DNA from: Gallionellaceae bacterium
GTDB lineage: Bacteria > Pseudomonadota > Gammaproteobacteria > Burkholderiales > Gallionellaceae
Length of the DNA: 64,000 nucleotides
Reading direction: 5' to 3'
Assembly (NCBI GenBank): GCA_030823955.1
Contig: JAVBYO010000028.1
Coordinates: 1-64,000 of the forward strand
A program made the position numbers and the translations under genes. Of this stretch, positions 25,447 to 35,180 are shown piece after piece. The notes under the pieces were generated by a model. That model did not search any database. It was not told the origin of the DNA and saw nothing but the letters and a program-made list of their open reading frames with translations. The first letter of the stretch is position 1, and each line of letters begins with the position of its first letter.

Positions 25447-26138
25447 GTGGCCGTGCGCGGGGCAGGGTGCGCTTGCGCAAAGGCGTTTCTCGCGCTCGCC
25501 GCATCCATAACTTTCTCCTGGAATTCGAAGCGCCCGATCCTTTGTTCTGTGCGCACATCGTAACCGTCGCAGTCAATGCCGATCACTCTGCCCTGCGCGG
25601 GTGACCGGTGCGCGTTGAGCTCGTCGAGCAGGTCATCTTCTGCCTCGATCAGAGCATGGGATGCGACCGCATACTGTTCCGCTTTCACCCAATGGATGTC
25701 ACCGAAACCGCCGATATAGCGGATGGCCTGCGGCACGATGCGGTAGAACTGGAAGTCGTGCATGGCGAAGTAGGTCTGTGCCTCGGGGAAATAACGCAGG
25801 TAACGTTTCCCCGCCCCGTCGCGTTCGCTCACATGCGCTGCATTGCCGACCACCGTGACACGTCCCTGGGTCTGGATGTGCGCATCCTCCTGGTTGTGGG
25901 TGATGAGGCTGACGCGGGGATCGTTGCGGATATTTTTGGTGTGTTCGGCCAGATCGCTGATGAGAATGAGCAGGCTGCCGTCATGATCGGTCAGGTAGGG
26001 AGTGATGGAGCCGAACGGATGGCCGTCGAACTTCTTTGACAGGGTGCAGAGTGAGCCATAACGGTGGGCGCGCAGCATCTGTCTGGCCGCGTGCGCGTTG
26101 TCATGGGCAGGGTGTATCTTTTCGTTGTCGGTTATCAT
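25443..26138 (-). CDS. HugZ-like pyridoxamine 5'-phosphate oxidase-family protein
   Basis: A 231-residue split-barrel flavin/haem-binding family protein. The N-terminal domain (20-150) has GSLCTLSKKFDGHPFGSITPY and SDLAEHTKNIRNDPRVSL, which are typical of HugZ/PNPOx-like proteins used in haem breakdown. The C-terminal 70 residues resemble DUF2470, with EAEDDLLDELNAHRS. The substrate is not certain: haem or another cofactor. It is convergent with the 2-oxoacid oxidoreductase operon and divergent from yihY. Confidence 0.8.
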   Translation of the reverse strand: MITDNEKIHPAHDNAHAARQMLRAHRYGSLCTLSKKFDGHPFGSITPYLTDHDGSLLILISDLAEHTKNIRNDPRVSLITHNQEDAHIQTQGRVTVVGNAAHVSERDGAGKRYLRYFPEAQTYFAMHDFQFYRIVPQAIRYIGGFGDIHWVKAEQYAVASHALIEAEDDLLDELNAHRSPAQGRVIGIDCDGYDVRTEQRIGRFEFQEKVMDAASARNAFAQAHPAPRTAT

Positions 26139-26167
26139 GTGGGCATTGTATTGGAGTTAAGTGGAAG

Positions 26168-27403
26168 ATGAAAACAGCAGGGCAGGATCTGATTCAGTTC
26201 GCGCGCTACGTGATAGCCAAATTCAAGCAGGACAAGTGTACCCAAATGGCGGCGAGTCTGACCTTCGATACGCTGTTGTCGCTGGTACCGCTAATCACCA
26301 TCGCGCTGACATTGTTCTCCGCTTTTCCGGTGTTCGCCGATTTTTCCGACCAGATCAAACACTTCCTGCTGACCAATATGCTGCCGGAGACGGGCGGCAA
26401 GATGATCTCCCGTTACGTCGAGCAATTCGCCGAGAGCGCGACCAAACTGACCGCTTTCGGCCTGGTGTTCCTGGCAGTCACCGCCATGCTGATGATGATC
26501 ACCATCGACAATGCCTTCAATACCATCTGGCGGGTATCCAAACCGCGCCCGCTGATGAAGCGCGTACTGGTCTATTGGGCGGTCATCACGCTGGCTCCCC
26601 TGTTGATCGGGGCGAGTCTGTCGCTGACCTCGTGGCTGGTCGGGCTGTCGATAGGTTATGCCAAGAACACGCCGGTGTTCGGTGTGCTCACCCTCAAAGT
26701 CGTGCCGGTGATCCTCACCACGCTGGCGTTCAGTCTGCTGTTCCGTGTGGTACCCAACCGTTATGTCCCGCTGCGTCACGCACTCATCGGCGGGGTGGTG
26801 GCCGCTGCGGCGTTCGAGAGCATGAACCGGGGCTTCGGTTTCTTCATTGCCCACTTTCCCACGTACAAGCTGGTGTACGGCGCCTTCGCCAGTATCCCCA
26901 TCTTCCTGCTGTGGATATACCTGTCCTGGTGGACCATCCTGTTGGGGGCGCTGATCACCGCGTCACTGTCGCGCTGGCGGCACCACGGGTTGCAGGAGCT
27001 CAATGCGGCCGGTCAGTTCTATTTTGCCGTGCGCATCATGGAAGCGATGCAATCCGGGCTGGAACGCGGCGAGGTGCAGTCGCTGGCTTCGCTGTCCCGT
27101 CGCCTGCAACTCTCCTTCGAGGAAACGGAGCTCATTCTGGAAAGGCTACAGCAGGCCGATATCGTGCGCAGACTCTCCGATACCGACTGGACGATGATCC
27201 GCGCGCCGCAATACATCTCGCTGCGCCAGATGTCAGATCTGTTCCTGCTGGATATAGGCACATTACCTACCCAGCAGGGTGACGCAAAGATACATGAGTG
27301 GTTCGCAGCGGTGATGCAACGCCTGGAAGACCCCCAAAATATGACGTTGCACAGTCTGTTCGAGTCGCGCGCAGAACCGTCCGGCAGGCCTGTGACCGAG
27401 TGA
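26168..27403 (+). CDS. YihY/virulence factor BrkB family inner-membrane protein
   Basis: A 411-residue membrane protein of the YihY family, once misnamed ribonuclease BN. About six membrane segments lie in residues 20-270. The conserved stretch KDKCTQMAASLTFDTLLSLVPL-type start is present (here with QDKCTQMAAS), as are AFESMNRGFGFFI and YGAFASIPIFLLWIYLSW. The last 130 residues are soluble and look like a winged-helix extension (LSRRLQLSFEETELILERLQ). Function is unknown; transport is suspected. The start at 26168 has GGAG about 10 bases upstream. Confidence 0.88.
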   Translation: MKTAGQDLIQFARYVIAKFKQDKCTQMAASLTFDTLLSLVPLITIALTLFSAFPVFADFSDQIKHFLLTNMLPETGGKMISRYVEQFAESATKLTAFGLVFLAVTAMLMMITIDNAFNTIWRVSKPRPLMKRVLVYWAVITLAPLLIGASLSLTSWLVGLSIGYAKNTPVFGVLTLKVVPVILTTLAFSLLFRVVPNRYVPLRHALIGGVVAAAAFESMNRGFGFFIAHFPTYKLVYGAFASIPIFLLWIYLSWWTILLGALITASLSRWRHHGLQELNAAGQFYFAVRIMEAMQSGLERGEVQSLASLSRRLQLSFEETELILERLQQADIVRRLSDTDWTMIRAPQYISLRQMSDLFLLDIGTLPTQQGDAKIHEWFAAVMQRLEDPQNMTLHSLFESRAEPSGRPVTE

Positions 27404-27588
27404 TGTTGTGGCGATTTTCGGGGCAAGTTATGCTAACCTACGCGCCCCGATATCAGGCAATCAACGGCGTTCACGGCACGGCATGGATCATCTCAGTTCG
27501 TATCAGCAGTATTGCATGTGCCCCAGTCCTGTCCCGGTCGCTGTTTTTCCTTCTTTAGTGCAGTCCAACGAGATGCCCCCTGCTCAAG

Positions 27589-28338
27589 ATGCGTATCCTG
27601 CTCAGTAACGACGACGGTTATTTTGCTACCGGCCTGGCCTGTCTGGCGACTCATCTCGCCGCTATTGCCGATGTGGTGGTGGTGGCGCCGGAACGCGACC
27701 GCAGCGGTGCGAGCAATTCACTCACGCTGGATCGACCGCTCAATCTGCGCCGTGCCGCCAGTGGATTTAACTATGTGAACGGTACGCCCACCGACTGTGT
27801 GCATCTGGCGGTCACCGGCATGCTGGACTACCAGCCCGATATGGTCATCTCCGGCATCAATTCCGGTGCCAACATGGGCGACGATACCATCTATTCCGGC
27901 ACCGTCGCCGCCGCTACCGAAGGTTTCCTGCTGGGTATCCCGGCCATCGCGATCTCGCTGGCCGGACATGAACTGGCGCATTACGAGACCGCGGCCAAAG
28001 TAGCGGTCGAGCTGGTGCGGCGTTTCGAGAAGAATACACACAGCGCCCCCTGGCTGCTCAATGTGAACGTGCCGGATGTGGCTTACGAACAATTGCAGGG
28101 GATGGAAGTCACCCGTCTGGGAAAACGCCACAAGGCAGAGCCGGTGGTCAAAGCCCAGAATCCGCACGGGCAGACGGTGTACTGGGTCGGTGCCGCAGGC
28201 AAGGCGCAGGATGCGGGCGCGGGGACGGATTTTCATGCGATCGGCAATCGCCGCGTGTCCGTTACTCCACTACAGATCGACCTCACTCAATACGGGCAGC
28301 TTGATGCGGTGCGCTCCTGGATGGCGGGCACAGTATGA
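27589..28338 (+). CDS. surE: 5'/3'-nucleotidase SurE
   Basis: A 249-residue SurE, a metal-dependent nucleotidase active on nucleoside 5' and 3' monophosphates, linked to stationary-phase survival. The metal site is formed by Asp8/Asp9 in LLSNDDGY, the Ser in DRSGASNS and the Asn in [12 protein letters not shown]. Length is normal. It leads the surE-pcm-nlpD group; an intergenic palindrome separates it from pcm. Confidence 0.96.
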   Translation: MRILLSNDDGYFATGLACLATHLAAIADVVVVAPERDRSGASNSLTLDRPLNLRRAASGFNYVNGTPTDCVHLAVTGMLDYQPDMVISGINSGANMGDDTIYSGTVAAATEGFLLGIPAIAISLAGHELAHYETAAKVAVELVRRFEKNTHSAPWLLNVNVPDVAYEQLQGMEVTRLGKRHKAEPVVKAQNPHGQTVYWVGAAGKAQDAGAGTDFHAIGNRRVSVTPLQIDLTQYGQLDAVRSWMAGTV

Positions 28339-28353
28339 AACTAAAAACAATCA

Positions 28354-28438
28354 CACCACAGCGGCACAGAGGAGCAGCCTCTGCCGTGCCGATGATGGCA
28401 TGGTTTGGTTTTTCTCTGTGTCTCCGTGTCTCTGTGGT
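28354..28438. repeat. intergenic inverted repeat (CACCACAG...CTGTGGTG family)
   Basis: The gap between surE and pcm is almost filled by an imperfect palindrome. The outer arms are CACCACA (28354) and TGTGGTG (28432-28438); an inner hairpin GGCACAGAGG / CCTCTGCCGTGCC lies at 28363-28390. The right part reads CTCTGTGTCTCCGTGTCTCTG, a phrase that recurs in intergenic repeats of many bacteria. Confidence 0.65.
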
Positions 28439-28450
28439 GAAAGGTTTGCA

Positions 28451-29107
28451 ATGAACGTGCGCCACGCGGGAATAGGCATGACTTCGCAACGCACACGCGG
28501 GCGCATGATAGAGCGGCTGCGCACCCAGGGCATCCGCGACGAGGTTGTGTTGGCGGCAATGAGTGCCGTGCCGCGCCACATCTTTGTGGATGAAGCTTTG
28601 GGCACACGTGCTTACGACGATGTGTCGTTGCCCATCGGTCATGCGCAGACTATCTCCCAGCCTTACATCGTGGCGCGCATGATCGAGATATTGCGCAACG
28701 GCGCACAATTGAACCGCGTGCTGGAGGTCGGTACCGGGTGCGGCTATCAGGCCGCAGTGCTGGGCCAGGTGGCGCGCGAAGTCTATTCGGTGGAACGTAT
28801 CCAGCCCCTGCATAAACGCGCACTGCTTTCGCTGAAAGAACTGCATGCACGCAACGTGGTGTTGAGTTATGCCGACGGCACGATGGGGCGGCCTGAGATC
28901 GCGCCGTTCGACGGCATCATCATGGCCGCGGCGGCGACACATGTGCCGCAGGCATTGTTGGAGCAGCTTGCCGTCGGCGGTAGAATGGTACTGCCGCTGG
29001 GCGCGCAGGAGCAGATATTGACGCTGATCGAACGGGATGAGCAGGGCTACCGCGAGACACGTCTGGAAGCGGTGAAGTTCGTGCCGATACTGATGGGAAA
29101 AGCATGA
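28451..29107 (+). CDS. pcm: protein-L-isoaspartate O-methyltransferase
   Basis: A 218-residue SAM-dependent methyltransferase that repairs isoaspartyl residues in aged proteins. The SAM site is [17 protein letters not shown]; the acceptor region [31 protein letters not shown] is typical. The C-terminal part ends [13 protein letters not shown]. An internal ATG at 28481 is an alternative start. It overlaps nlpD by 4 bases (ATGA), as in many proteobacteria. Confidence 0.95.
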   Translation: MNVRHAGIGMTSQRTRGRMIERLRTQGIRDEVVLAAMSAVPRHIFVDEALGTRAYDDVSLPIGHAQTISQPYIVARMIEILRNGAQLNRVLEVGTGCGYQAAVLGQVAREVYSVERIQPLHKRALLSLKELHARNVVLSYADGTMGRPEIAPFDGIIMAAAATHVPQALLEQLAVGGRMVLPLGAQEQILTLIERDEQGYRETRLEAVKFVPILMGKA

Positions 29108-30015
29108 GAGTGAGCAAGGCAAAACGAAGCATGACCGGTAGCCGGTTGGCGCGGGGCATCCTGCTGTTGCTCGCTGCATCGCTGCTGGCGGCCTGCGCCA
29201 ACTCCGGCAAACGCCGCCAGGCCCCGGTACCGGTGGTGGAGCGCGGTGTCGAGATGAAGAAGTCTGCCGCTGCGGCAGCGAAACGCCGGAGAGCCGCCAA
29301 TGTGGCGACACAGACCTATGTGGTGCAGAAGGGCGACACGATGTACAGCATCGCTTTTCTGAACGGGGTCGATTATCGCGATGTCGCCGAATTGAACGAC
29401 ATCGACAATCCCAGCGTGATACAGGCCGGACAGCAGTTGCGTATCCCGGTGTCCGCGCCGGCGAAAATCGCCGAGAGCCGAGTCGGGACACCCAAAGCCG
29501 CCATCCCGCCGGGTGGGATCAAGAGCCAGCCCAAGACCGGTAAATTGCCTTACTCCGAGTCTGCGTTGGCACAGGCCGAGGCGATGCAGGAGGAGCGTAA
29601 AGAGGCTCCTGTTGCCGGCGCTGATGCCGAGGAAGAAGAGAGTCTGGAATGGGGTATGCCGTCTAGCGGCAAGGTCATCGCCGACTTTTCCGAAAGTGCC
29701 AACCGCAAAGGAGTGGACATCGCCGGCAAGCAGGGGCAAGCAGTGGTGGCCAGCGCACCGGGCAAAGTGGTGTACAGCGGCAGCGGCCTGCGCGGTTACG
29801 GCAAACTGGTCATCATCAAACACAACAACACCTTCCTCAGTGCCTACGCACACAACGACCAGATTCTGGTGAAAGAAGGCCAGAGCGTGGGCAAGGGACA
29901 GAAGATCGCCGAGATGGGCAATAGCGATGCCGACCAGGTCAAACTGCATTTCGAGATCCGCAAATTCGGCAAGCCGGTCGATCCGGCGCAATATCTGCCG
30001 CTGATCAAGTCTTGA
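29104..30015 (+). CDS. nlpD: NlpD-type lipoprotein, murein hydrolase activator
   Basis: A 303-residue outer-membrane lipoprotein. The lipobox is LLAAC near residue 33. A LysM domain (about 75-120: [14 protein letters not shown]...AGQQLRIPV) binds peptidoglycan. The C-terminal M23 domain (about 180-300) reads GVDIAG where active LytM enzymes have a metal-binding His, so the metal site is incomplete and the protein is expected to activate amidases (AmiC type) instead of cutting murein. A Glu/Ala-rich linker joins the domains. The usual next gene, rpoS, is absent. Confidence 0.92.
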   Translation: MRVSKAKRSMTGSRLARGILLLLAASLLAACANSGKRRQAPVPVVERGVEMKKSAAAAAKRRRAANVATQTYVVQKGDTMYSIAFLNGVDYRDVAELNDIDNPSVIQAGQQLRIPVSAPAKIAESRVGTPKAAIPPGGIKSQPKTGKLPYSESALAQAEAMQEERKEAPVAGADAEEEESLEWGMPSSGKVIADFSESANRKGVDIAGKQGQAVVASAPGKVVYSGSGLRGYGKLVIIKHNNTFLSAYAHNDQILVKEGQSVGKGQKIAEMGNSDADQVKLHFEIRKFGKPVDPAQYLPLIKS

Positions 30016-30022
30016 GACCGAT

Positions 30023-30880
30023 GTGGATGAGAGCACACTCAAGGTAAGCGAACACAGCCGCGACACTGCCGGGTTGACCTATGTCTATCCCGTCATCTCC
30101 CGCCGCGCAGGCGGTGTCTCGGTGGGGATCAATCTCAATACCAACAATGCCTGCAACTGGCGCTGCATCTACTGCCAGGTGCCCGACCTCAAACTGGGCT
30201 CCGCCCCCCCCGTCGATCTGCCCCTGCTGGAAAAAGAGTTGCGCGGGTTCCTGCACGAACTGCTGCACGGCGATTTTATGTCCAGCCGCGTGCCGCAAGA
30301 CGCGCGCCGTATCAATGACATCGCTTTCTCCGGCAACGGCGAGCCGACCAGTGCAGCCGAGTTCGCGCAGGTGGTCGAGCTGGTCGCGACGCTTAAACAG
30401 GAGTTGGCACTGCCGGAACATATCAAGCTCGTGCTCATCACCAACGGTAGTCTGCTACAGCGTGAGAACGTGCAGCAGGGCTTGCGCCGTATGGCACAGG
30501 TGAACGGCGAGGTGTGGTTCAAACTCGACCGCGCCAGCGAGCAGGGCATGGTTAATATCAACGACACACGCACCACATCGGACAAGGTGCGCGAGAACCT
30601 CGCCATCGCGCTGTCCTGCTGTCCGAACACATGGTTGCAGACCTGCTGGTTCGCGCTCGATGGACAGGCGCCGCAGACGCGCGACGAAGACGACTATCTG
30701 GCTTTTCTGGAGACTTCGATCCGACTCGGCATCCGGCCGCGCGGGGTATTGTTATACGGGATCGCACGCGCTTCCATGCAAGCCGAAGCACCGCGTCTGG
30801 CAGCTTTGTCACCGCAGCAGATGGCGCGTTTCGCGGCACGTATCCGCGATTTAGGACTCACGGTAAACGTGGCACAATAG
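30023..30880 (+). CDS. radical SAM protein of unknown substrate
   Basis: A 285-residue radical SAM enzyme with the cluster motif CNWRCIYCQVPD (Cx3Cx2C) near residue 44 and the GNGEP motif in IAFSGNGEPTSAAEF. LVLITNGSLL follows in the usual place. No extra C-terminal cysteine cluster is evident, so it is not a typical SPASM-type maturase. The start is GTG, 8 bases after the nlpD stop. The substrate is unknown and the neighbours give little guidance. Confidence 0.85.
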   Translation: MDESTLKVSEHSRDTAGLTYVYPVISRRAGGVSVGINLNTNNACNWRCIYCQVPDLKLGSAPPVDLPLLEKELRGFLHELLHGDFMSSRVPQDARRINDIAFSGNGEPTSAAEFAQVVELVATLKQELALPEHIKLVLITNGSLLQRENVQQGLRRMAQVNGEVWFKLDRASEQGMVNINDTRTTSDKVRENLAIALSCCPNTWLQTCWFALDGQAPQTRDEDDYLAFLETSIRLGIRPRGVLLYGIARASMQAEAPRLAALSPQQMARFAARIRDLGLTVNVAQ

Positions 30881-30908
30881 ACTTTTTCATCCAGATCAGG
30901 GAATACCG

Positions 30909-32798
30909 ATGAGCATGATCCATTCCTCCCAGTTGACCTTCTTTGCCGCCCATGCCCCCTTTGACCGTATGGAGCCTGCGCATCTGCTGTGGATGATCGA
31001 ACACATGAAGATGGGGTATTACGCCGCAGGGGAGATCATCGTCAGTCCGGAGCAGGGCGCGGTGGATCGCTTTCTGGTCATCAAACAGGGCATGGTGCAT
31101 GGCGAGCAGAACGTCGCCCATGCTTCGGATGCCGATACCTGGCTGGAACTGGCCGAAGGCGAGTGTTTCCCGCTCGGTGCATTGCTGGCCAATCGTTCCG
31201 TGGCGAGTATCTATCGGGCGGGGGCTGATGCGTTCTGTTATGAGCTTCCGGTGGCCGATTTCCATGCGCTCATCGGCATGAGTGCCGCGTTCCGCGATTT
31301 CTGCACACGCCGTATCGCCAATCTGCTGGAGCATTCCAAGCAGGTCATTCAGGCGCAATACAGCAACTCCAGTGTCGAGCAGCAATCCCTGGCCAGCCCG
31401 CTGTCGGGCATCATCCGGCGCGCGCCGGTGACCTGTGCTCCCGACACTCCGGTGCGCCAGGCACTGGAAGTGATGCGTGAACAGCGCATCGGCTCCATGA
31501 TTGCGGCGGATGCGGACGGGCACCCGCTCGGTATCCTGACGCTGCACGACGTGCGTGACCGTATCGCGATTCCGCAGATCGATCTCGACCAGCCCGTGAT
31601 CAATGTGATGAGTACGCAGCTGTCCAGTCTGCCGCCGCAGGCGCTGGCGCACGAGGCGGCGCTGATGATGGCCAAACAGGGGTTCCGTCATGTGCTGGTG
31701 GTCGAACACGGTAAGCTGGTCGGTCTGGTCTCGGAAAAAGACCTGTTCGCTTTGCAACGGGTCGGCCTGCGCCAGATCGGTTCGGCCATCCGCCACGCCG
31801 AAACGGTGGAGATGCTGCAACAGTCTGGTGCCGATATCCGGCGCATGGCACACAACATGATGGCGCAAGGCGTGGCGCCGGAACAGCTGACCCAGTTCAT
31901 CTCCACCTTCAACGATCTACTCACCGCGCGTGTGGTCGAGCTGGAGTGCAAGGCCAGCGGGCTGGTTGGCACCCCGTTGCACGATGGATTATGCTGGTTG
32001 GCACTGGGCTCGGAAGGGCGTTTTGAACAGACACTGAACACCGATCAGGACAATGCCATCCTGTTCACCGTGCCGGAAGGGATGGATGCGGAGCAGGTGC
32101 GGGCGAAGTTGTTGCCGGTGGCGCGCCGCATCAATGAGACATTGGCCCTGTGCGATTTCCCCCTGTGCAAGGGCGAGATCATGGCGAGTAATCCGAAATG
32201 GTGTATGTCGTTGGAAGAATGGAAGCGGGCGTTCTCGGCCTGGATCAGCGGCGGCTCGCCGGAGTCGTTGCTGCATGCCTCCATCTTCTTCGATTTTCGC
32301 GCGCTTTACGGCGCTCATGCGCTGGCCGATGATCTGCGTAGCTGGCTGGCGCGTGTCGCGGGCGAGAACAGCCGCTTCCTGCACATGATGGCGGAGAATG
32401 CCCTGCGCAACCGCCCGCCGCTCGGTGTGGTGCGCGACTTCGTGGTGGGCAAGGGCAACACGCTGGACCTTAAACTGAACGGCATCACCCCGTTCGTGGA
32501 TGCGGCACGCATCTTCAGCTTGGCTGCCGGAGTCACCCAGACCAACACCATCCAGCGCCTGCGTTCGAGTGCGGCGAAGATGAATCTGCATGCTTCGGAG
32601 ATCGATGCCTGGATCGATGCCCTGTTGTTCATCCAGGTGTTGCGCCTGCGCCATCACGATGAGGCGCACGAGCAGGGCACGCTGGATAATCTGATCGACC
32701 CGGAGAAACTCAACGAACTCGACCGGCGTATTTTGAAGGAGGCGTTCCGTCAGGCGCGCAAGTTACAGGCGCGCCTGGCGCTGGAGTACCATCTGTGA
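30909..32798 (+). CDS. cNMP-binding/CBS/DUF294 nucleotidyltransferase-like signalling protein
   Basis: A 629-residue protein with an N-terminal cyclic nucleotide-binding fold (about 10-130), a CBS pair (about 165-285), a DUF294 nucleotidyltransferase domain with GSEGRFEQTLNTDQDNAILF starting near residue 366, and the DUF294 C-terminal helical domain. This architecture resembles GlnD-like transferases and is repeatedly found with acetate-type sodium symporter genes, as here. It probably senses nucleotides and modifies a partner; the partner is unknown. The exonuclease gene begins at its stop codon. Confidence 0.9.
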   Translation: MSMIHSSQLTFFAAHAPFDRMEPAHLLWMIEHMKMGYYAAGEIIVSPEQGAVDRFLVIKQGMVHGEQNVAHASDADTWLELAEGECFPLGALLANRSVASIYRAGADAFCYELPVADFHALIGMSAAFRDFCTRRIANLLEHSKQVIQAQYSNSSVEQQSLASPLSGIIRRAPVTCAPDTPVRQALEVMREQRIGSMIAADADGHPLGILTLHDVRDRIAIPQIDLDQPVINVMSTQLSSLPPQALAHEAALMMAKQGFRHVLVVEHGKLVGLVSEKDLFALQRVGLRQIGSAIRHAETVEMLQQSGADIRRMAHNMMAQGVAPEQLTQFISTFNDLLTARVVELECKASGLVGTPLHDGLCWLALGSEGRFEQTLNTDQDNAILFTVPEGMDAEQVRAKLLPVARRINETLALCDFPLCKGEIMASNPKWCMSLEEWKRAFSAWISGGSPESLLHASIFFDFRALYGAHALADDLRSWLARVAGENSRFLHMMAENALRNRPPLGVVRDFVVGKGNTLDLKLNGITPFVDAARIFSLAAGVTQTNTIQRLRSSAAKMNLHASEIDAWIDALLFIQVLRLRHHDEAHEQGTLDNLIDPEKLNELDRRILKEAFRQARKLQARLALEYHL

Positions 32799-33502
32799 TT
32801 TTCTGGTTGAAGCACTGGCTGGGACGCGCACCGCAACTGACCGCGCCACAGCAGCAGCGTTTGGATGCCTGGCGTGCCTTGCCCCGTGTCGCTTTGGACG
32901 TTCCGCTGAACGAGGCCCGTTATGTGGTGGTGGATGTGGAGACTACCGGCCTCAATCTGATGCAGGACAGGTTGATCTCCATCGGGGCGGTGGCAGTGGT
33001 GAACGGCAAGATCGATTTCGGCGACAGTTTCTACGTGGTGTTGCAGCAACAGGCGGCCAGTGAAAAAGGCAACATCCTGCTGCACGGTATCGGTACCTCG
33101 GAACAGCTCGACGGCGCTCCGCCGGTCGAAGCCCTGTTGTCTTTTCTGGAGTATCTCGGCAAAGCGCCGCTCATCGCTTTCCATGTGACCTTCGATGAGA
33201 CCATGATCAAGCGCGCGCTGCGCGACCACCTTGGTTTCACGCTCAAGCATCCCTGGCTGGATCTGGCTTATGTGATGCCGGGACTCAATCCCCCGCTGGC
33301 GCGCAAGTATCGCGCGCTGGATGACTGGATCGGCCACTCCGGCATTCGCATCGATGTGCGCCACAATGCACTGGCCGATGCACTGGCCACCGCGCAACTG
33401 TTCCAGGTCGCCGCAGTGCAGGCTGCCGCCAAACACATCGCCGATATGCAGGGATTGCGTGATCTGGAAAAAGCGCAACGCTGGGTGAGCAGTGTAAGCT
33501 GA
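32795..33502 (+). CDS. DnaQ-like 3'-5' exonuclease (DEDDh)
   Basis: A 235-residue exonuclease of the DNA polymerase III epsilon type. ExoI is VVVDVETTGL, ExoII lies in IAFHVTFDETMI and ExoIII is HNALADALAT, with the H-x4-D spacing of the DEDDh class. The N-terminal 40 residues are an extra helical segment. The GTG start overlaps the previous stop (GTGA). It is not the replicative epsilon, given its divergence and its conserved pairing with the DUF294 gene; its nucleic-acid substrate is unknown. The 251 bases that follow, to nhaD, contain nothing recognised. Confidence 0.88.
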   Translation: MIFWLKHWLGRAPQLTAPQQQRLDAWRALPRVALDVPLNEARYVVVDVETTGLNLMQDRLISIGAVAVVNGKIDFGDSFYVVLQQQAASEKGNILLHGIGTSEQLDGAPPVEALLSFLEYLGKAPLIAFHVTFDETMIKRALRDHLGFTLKHPWLDLAYVMPGLNPPLARKYRALDDWIGHSGIRIDVRHNALADALATAQLFQVAAVQAAAKHIADMQGLRDLEKAQRWVSSVS

Positions 33503-33753
33503 GTGTCAGTTTTTCGATGCATCCTTGCGCCTGTCGGATGTAGGCAGAATCATGCAAGCAGTCCGGTTTGGTGGTTTTTCCGACAATCGGTCTCCGCGCT
33601 GGTGTATGCGGTAGCGGTGCCAGTGGTGCGGAAAGCCCGTGCTGTCGAACGAAGGCGCGTACGCGGGAAGCATGAGATAGTCAGGCGCGATTTTTGCATG
33701 GTCAAGCGCGGACATTTTTATTCATTTGCGGGATATTCAGAGAGAGTCGAATT

Positions 33754-35016
33754 ATGGAGTCATTGTTAGTCGCGATATTCGTCATTGCTTATGCTGCCAT
33801 CGCCTTCGAGCATCCGCTGAAGATCAACAAGAGTGTGCCCGCCCTGATTGGCGCAGGACTGCTGTGGACCATCTACGCTGTTTACACTGGCCATGTCACG
33901 GAACAGTTGAACGAGACGCTTTCGTCAACGGCACAGATTATCTTCTTCCTGATGGGCGCCATGGCCATCGTCGAGGTGATCGATGCCCACGACGGCTTCG
34001 AAGTCATCACCGACCGCATCAAAACCACCCAACTGGTCACGCTGCTTTGGCTGGTCGGACTGGTCACCTTCTTTTTGAGCGCGGCGCTGGACAACCTCAC
34101 GACCACCATCGTGATGATCTCCGTGATACGCAAGCTGTTGGGCAACCGGGACGACAGGCTGTTCTTCGCCGGCATCATCGTGATCGCCGCCAATGCGGGC
34201 GGCGCGTGGTCGCCCATCGGCGACGTGACCACCACGATGTTGTGGATAGGCGGGCAGATTACCGCGCTCAAGATCATGGAAGGCGTGTTCCTCCCTTCGC
34301 TGGTGAATCTGGTGGTACCGCTGCTGGTGGTCAGTTATACGCTGCGGGGCAAGTCGGTCGTCACGCCGGCCAAAGCGGAAGGCCATCAAAACGAACTGCG
34401 CAGGACGGTGTTCGAACGCAATCTGATGTTCTATGCCGGTATCGGCATCCTGTGTGCCGTACCGGTGTTCAAGACGCTCACTCATCTGCCGCCGTTCATG
34501 GGCATCCTGTTCGGTCTCGGCCTGCTCTGGTTGTTGGGCGAACTGGTGCATCGCAACAAGAGTGATGAAGAGAAGCAACAGCTGACGCTGGTCGCTGCGT
34601 TGCAACGCATCGATATGCCGTCACTGGTGTTCTTCACCGGCATCTTGCTGGCTATCGCGACGCTGGAACACACTCACATCCTGGCTGCATTGGCGCAATG
34701 GCTGGATACGACGGTGGGTAATCAGGCCGCCATCGTGACTCTGATCGGGTTAGCCAGTGCGGTCGTGGACAACGTGCCGCTGGTCGCGGCATCCATGGGT
34801 ATGTACCCGCTGACGCAATATCCCGCGGACTCGTTCATCTGGGAGTTCATGGCGTATGCAGCAGGGACGGGCGGCTCTATCCTGATCATCGGCTCGGCGG
34901 CCGGTGTCGCCGCGATGGGTCTGGAGAAGATCGAATTCTTCTGGTACGTCAAAAAGATCAGCCTGCTGGCTATGCTGGGATATTTCGCCGGTGCGGCAGT
35001 CTATGTTTTCATTTGA
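33754..35016 (+). CDS. nhaD: Na+/H+ antiporter NhaD
   Basis: A 420-residue inner-membrane antiporter with about 11-12 membrane segments. NhaD features are SAALDNLTTTIVMISVIRKLL, NAGGAWSPIGDVTTTMLW, SAVVDNVPLVAASMGMYPL and AAGTGGSILIIGSAAGVAAMG. It exports sodium using the proton gradient. Downstream sodium:acetate-type symporters import sodium, so it may recycle their ion. The start at 33754 (MESLLVAIF) was chosen as the first residue of the first membrane helix, with GAGAG upstream. Confidence 0.93.
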   Translation: MESLLVAIFVIAYAAIAFEHPLKINKSVPALIGAGLLWTIYAVYTGHVTEQLNETLSSTAQIIFFLMGAMAIVEVIDAHDGFEVITDRIKTTQLVTLLWLVGLVTFFLSAALDNLTTTIVMISVIRKLLGNRDDRLFFAGIIVIAANAGGAWSPIGDVTTTMLWIGGQITALKIMEGVFLPSLVNLVVPLLVVSYTLRGKSVVTPAKAEGHQNELRRTVFERNLMFYAGIGILCAVPVFKTLTHLPPFMGILFGLGLLWLLGELVHRNKSDEEKQQLTLVAALQRIDMPSLVFFTGILLAIATLEHTHILAALAQWLDTTVGNQAAIVTLIGLASAVVDNVPLVAASMGMYPLTQYPADSFIWEFMAYAAGTGGSILIIGSAAGVAAMGLEKIEFFWYVKKISLLAMLGYFAGAAVYVFI

Positions 35017-35051
35017 TAGCGTTCAGGCAAGTGCTGTAGTGCAGTCGCACC

Positions 35052-35154
35052 CTTGCAGGAGACAGCTCCTGCAAGCGGTGTAAGTTGGACGTAAGTCTCT
35101 TCACGTAACCTCGCTCCCCGTTGTGATAAGCGGGTCAGGCCACAAGTCCTGACC
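35052..35154 (+). promoter_or_regulatory. leader region with two hairpins upstream of the DUF485-actP operon
   Basis: CTTGCAGGAG/CTCCTGCAAG form a perfect 10-bp stem with an ACAG loop (35052-35075). GGTCAGG/CCTGACC form a 7-bp stem (35133-35154), followed by a T-rich stretch ATTTGTTTTC. The second could terminate nhaD transcription. No known riboswitch class was recognised. Confidence 0.45.
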
Positions 35155-35180
35155 GATTTGTTTTCATAAAAGGAGCGAGT

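Noticed and set aside
33506-33715. A 69-codon minus-strand frame between the exonuclease and nhaD genes
   Set aside because: No ribosome site, no recognisable motif and atypical composition; treated as chance.
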